5,641 nt of DNA from an uncultured Oscillospiraceae bacterium (GTDB taxonomy: Bacteria > Bacillota > Clostridia > Oscillospirales > Ruminococcaceae). The position numbers and the translations under genes are program-made. The stretch spans positions 1 to 5,641 of the forward strand of contig CAJMEU010000169.1 of NCBI GenBank assembly GCA_905212515.1, in the 5' to 3' direction. Positions 5,542 to 5,641 of the stretch are shown piece by piece; positions within the stretch are counted from its first letter, which is position 1, and every line of letters begins with the position of its first letter. The notes beneath the pieces are model-generated. The model did no database searches, was not told where the DNA came from, and worked only from the letters and a program-made list of their open reading frames with translations.

Positions 5542-5641
5542 GTGAAAACACTGAAAGACGCCAAGGTGGGCGATACCGTCTCGGTGAAAAAGCTGTACGG
5601 AGAAGGCCCGCTGAAACGCCGCATCATGGATATGGGCATCA
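5542..5641 (+). CDS. feoA: FeoA-family protein (copy 2), 3'-partial
   Basis: A second, different FeoA begins with GTG at 5542 and runs off the right edge after 33 codons: MKTLKDAKVGDTVSVKKLYG, then EGPLKRRIMDMGI. The G-D-T-V-x-V-x-K-(L) strand, the EGPLKRR turn and the R-(x)-MDMGI helix are the N-terminal half of a classic FeoA. It shares the fold but little sequence with copy 1. It is close behind copy 1 with its own good ribosome binding site, so they are co-transcribed. In Clostridia such pairs commonly precede feoB, and copy 2 more closely resembles the form fused to or paired with FeoB; feoB is therefore expected just outside the window. It could also be the N-terminal end of a FeoA-FeoB fusion, which cannot be excluded here. 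Confidence 0.88.
   Translation, partial: MKTLKDAKVGDTVSVKKLYGEGPLKRRIMDMGI

Overview
The window looks like chromosome from a high-GC, Gram-positive-type anaerobe of the Clostridia, most likely an Oscillospiraceae/Ruminococcaceae-like gut organism. The reasons are the strongly G/C-ending codons, the AGGAGG-type ribosome binding sites, a short MntR/DtxR-type regulator divergent from two tandem small feoA genes (an arrangement I know from Clostridia), and an RND permease of the Firmicutes type with VDN and VNN motifs in place of the AcrB residues. The assignment rests on protein character and layout, not on a database search.

Bases 1-3996 hold an RND efflux permease whose first few codons lie off the left edge. 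It has the full two-fold RND architecture, 12 membrane segments and two large extracytoplasmic loops. An Ala/Gln-rich, coiled-coil-like insertion of about 310 residues (bases about 565-1494) sits in the first loop. Its stop codon overlaps the start of a TetR-family regulator (3993-4583), so the two are almost certainly co-transcribed and translationally coupled. A bidirectional intrinsic terminator (4656-4691) ends this rightward unit and also the leftward unit that meets it.

Bases 4705-5094 (minus strand) encode a short MntR/DtxR-type metal-dependent repressor with a TTG start. It is divergent from the ferrous-iron uptake genes: feoA copy 1 (5305-5517) and feoA copy 2 (5542 to beyond the right edge). 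feoB would be expected further right but is not in the window. The 210-bp intergenic region (5095-5304) carries a candidate promoter for each direction, phased A-tracts, and two copies of a TTAGCTT-N4-TAA element. One copy covers the candidate -10 of the regulator gene. The other lies inside a perfect 8-bp inverted repeat at the start of the feo leader.

The simplest reading is two independent modules back to back: a self-regulated drug or lipid exporter, and an iron-sensing switch controlling Fe(II) uptake and itself. The least ordinary features are the long helical insertion in the permease and the hybrid Mn-type/Fe-type ligand set of the regulator. I saw no RNA genes, mobile elements, CRISPR arrays or disrupted genes.
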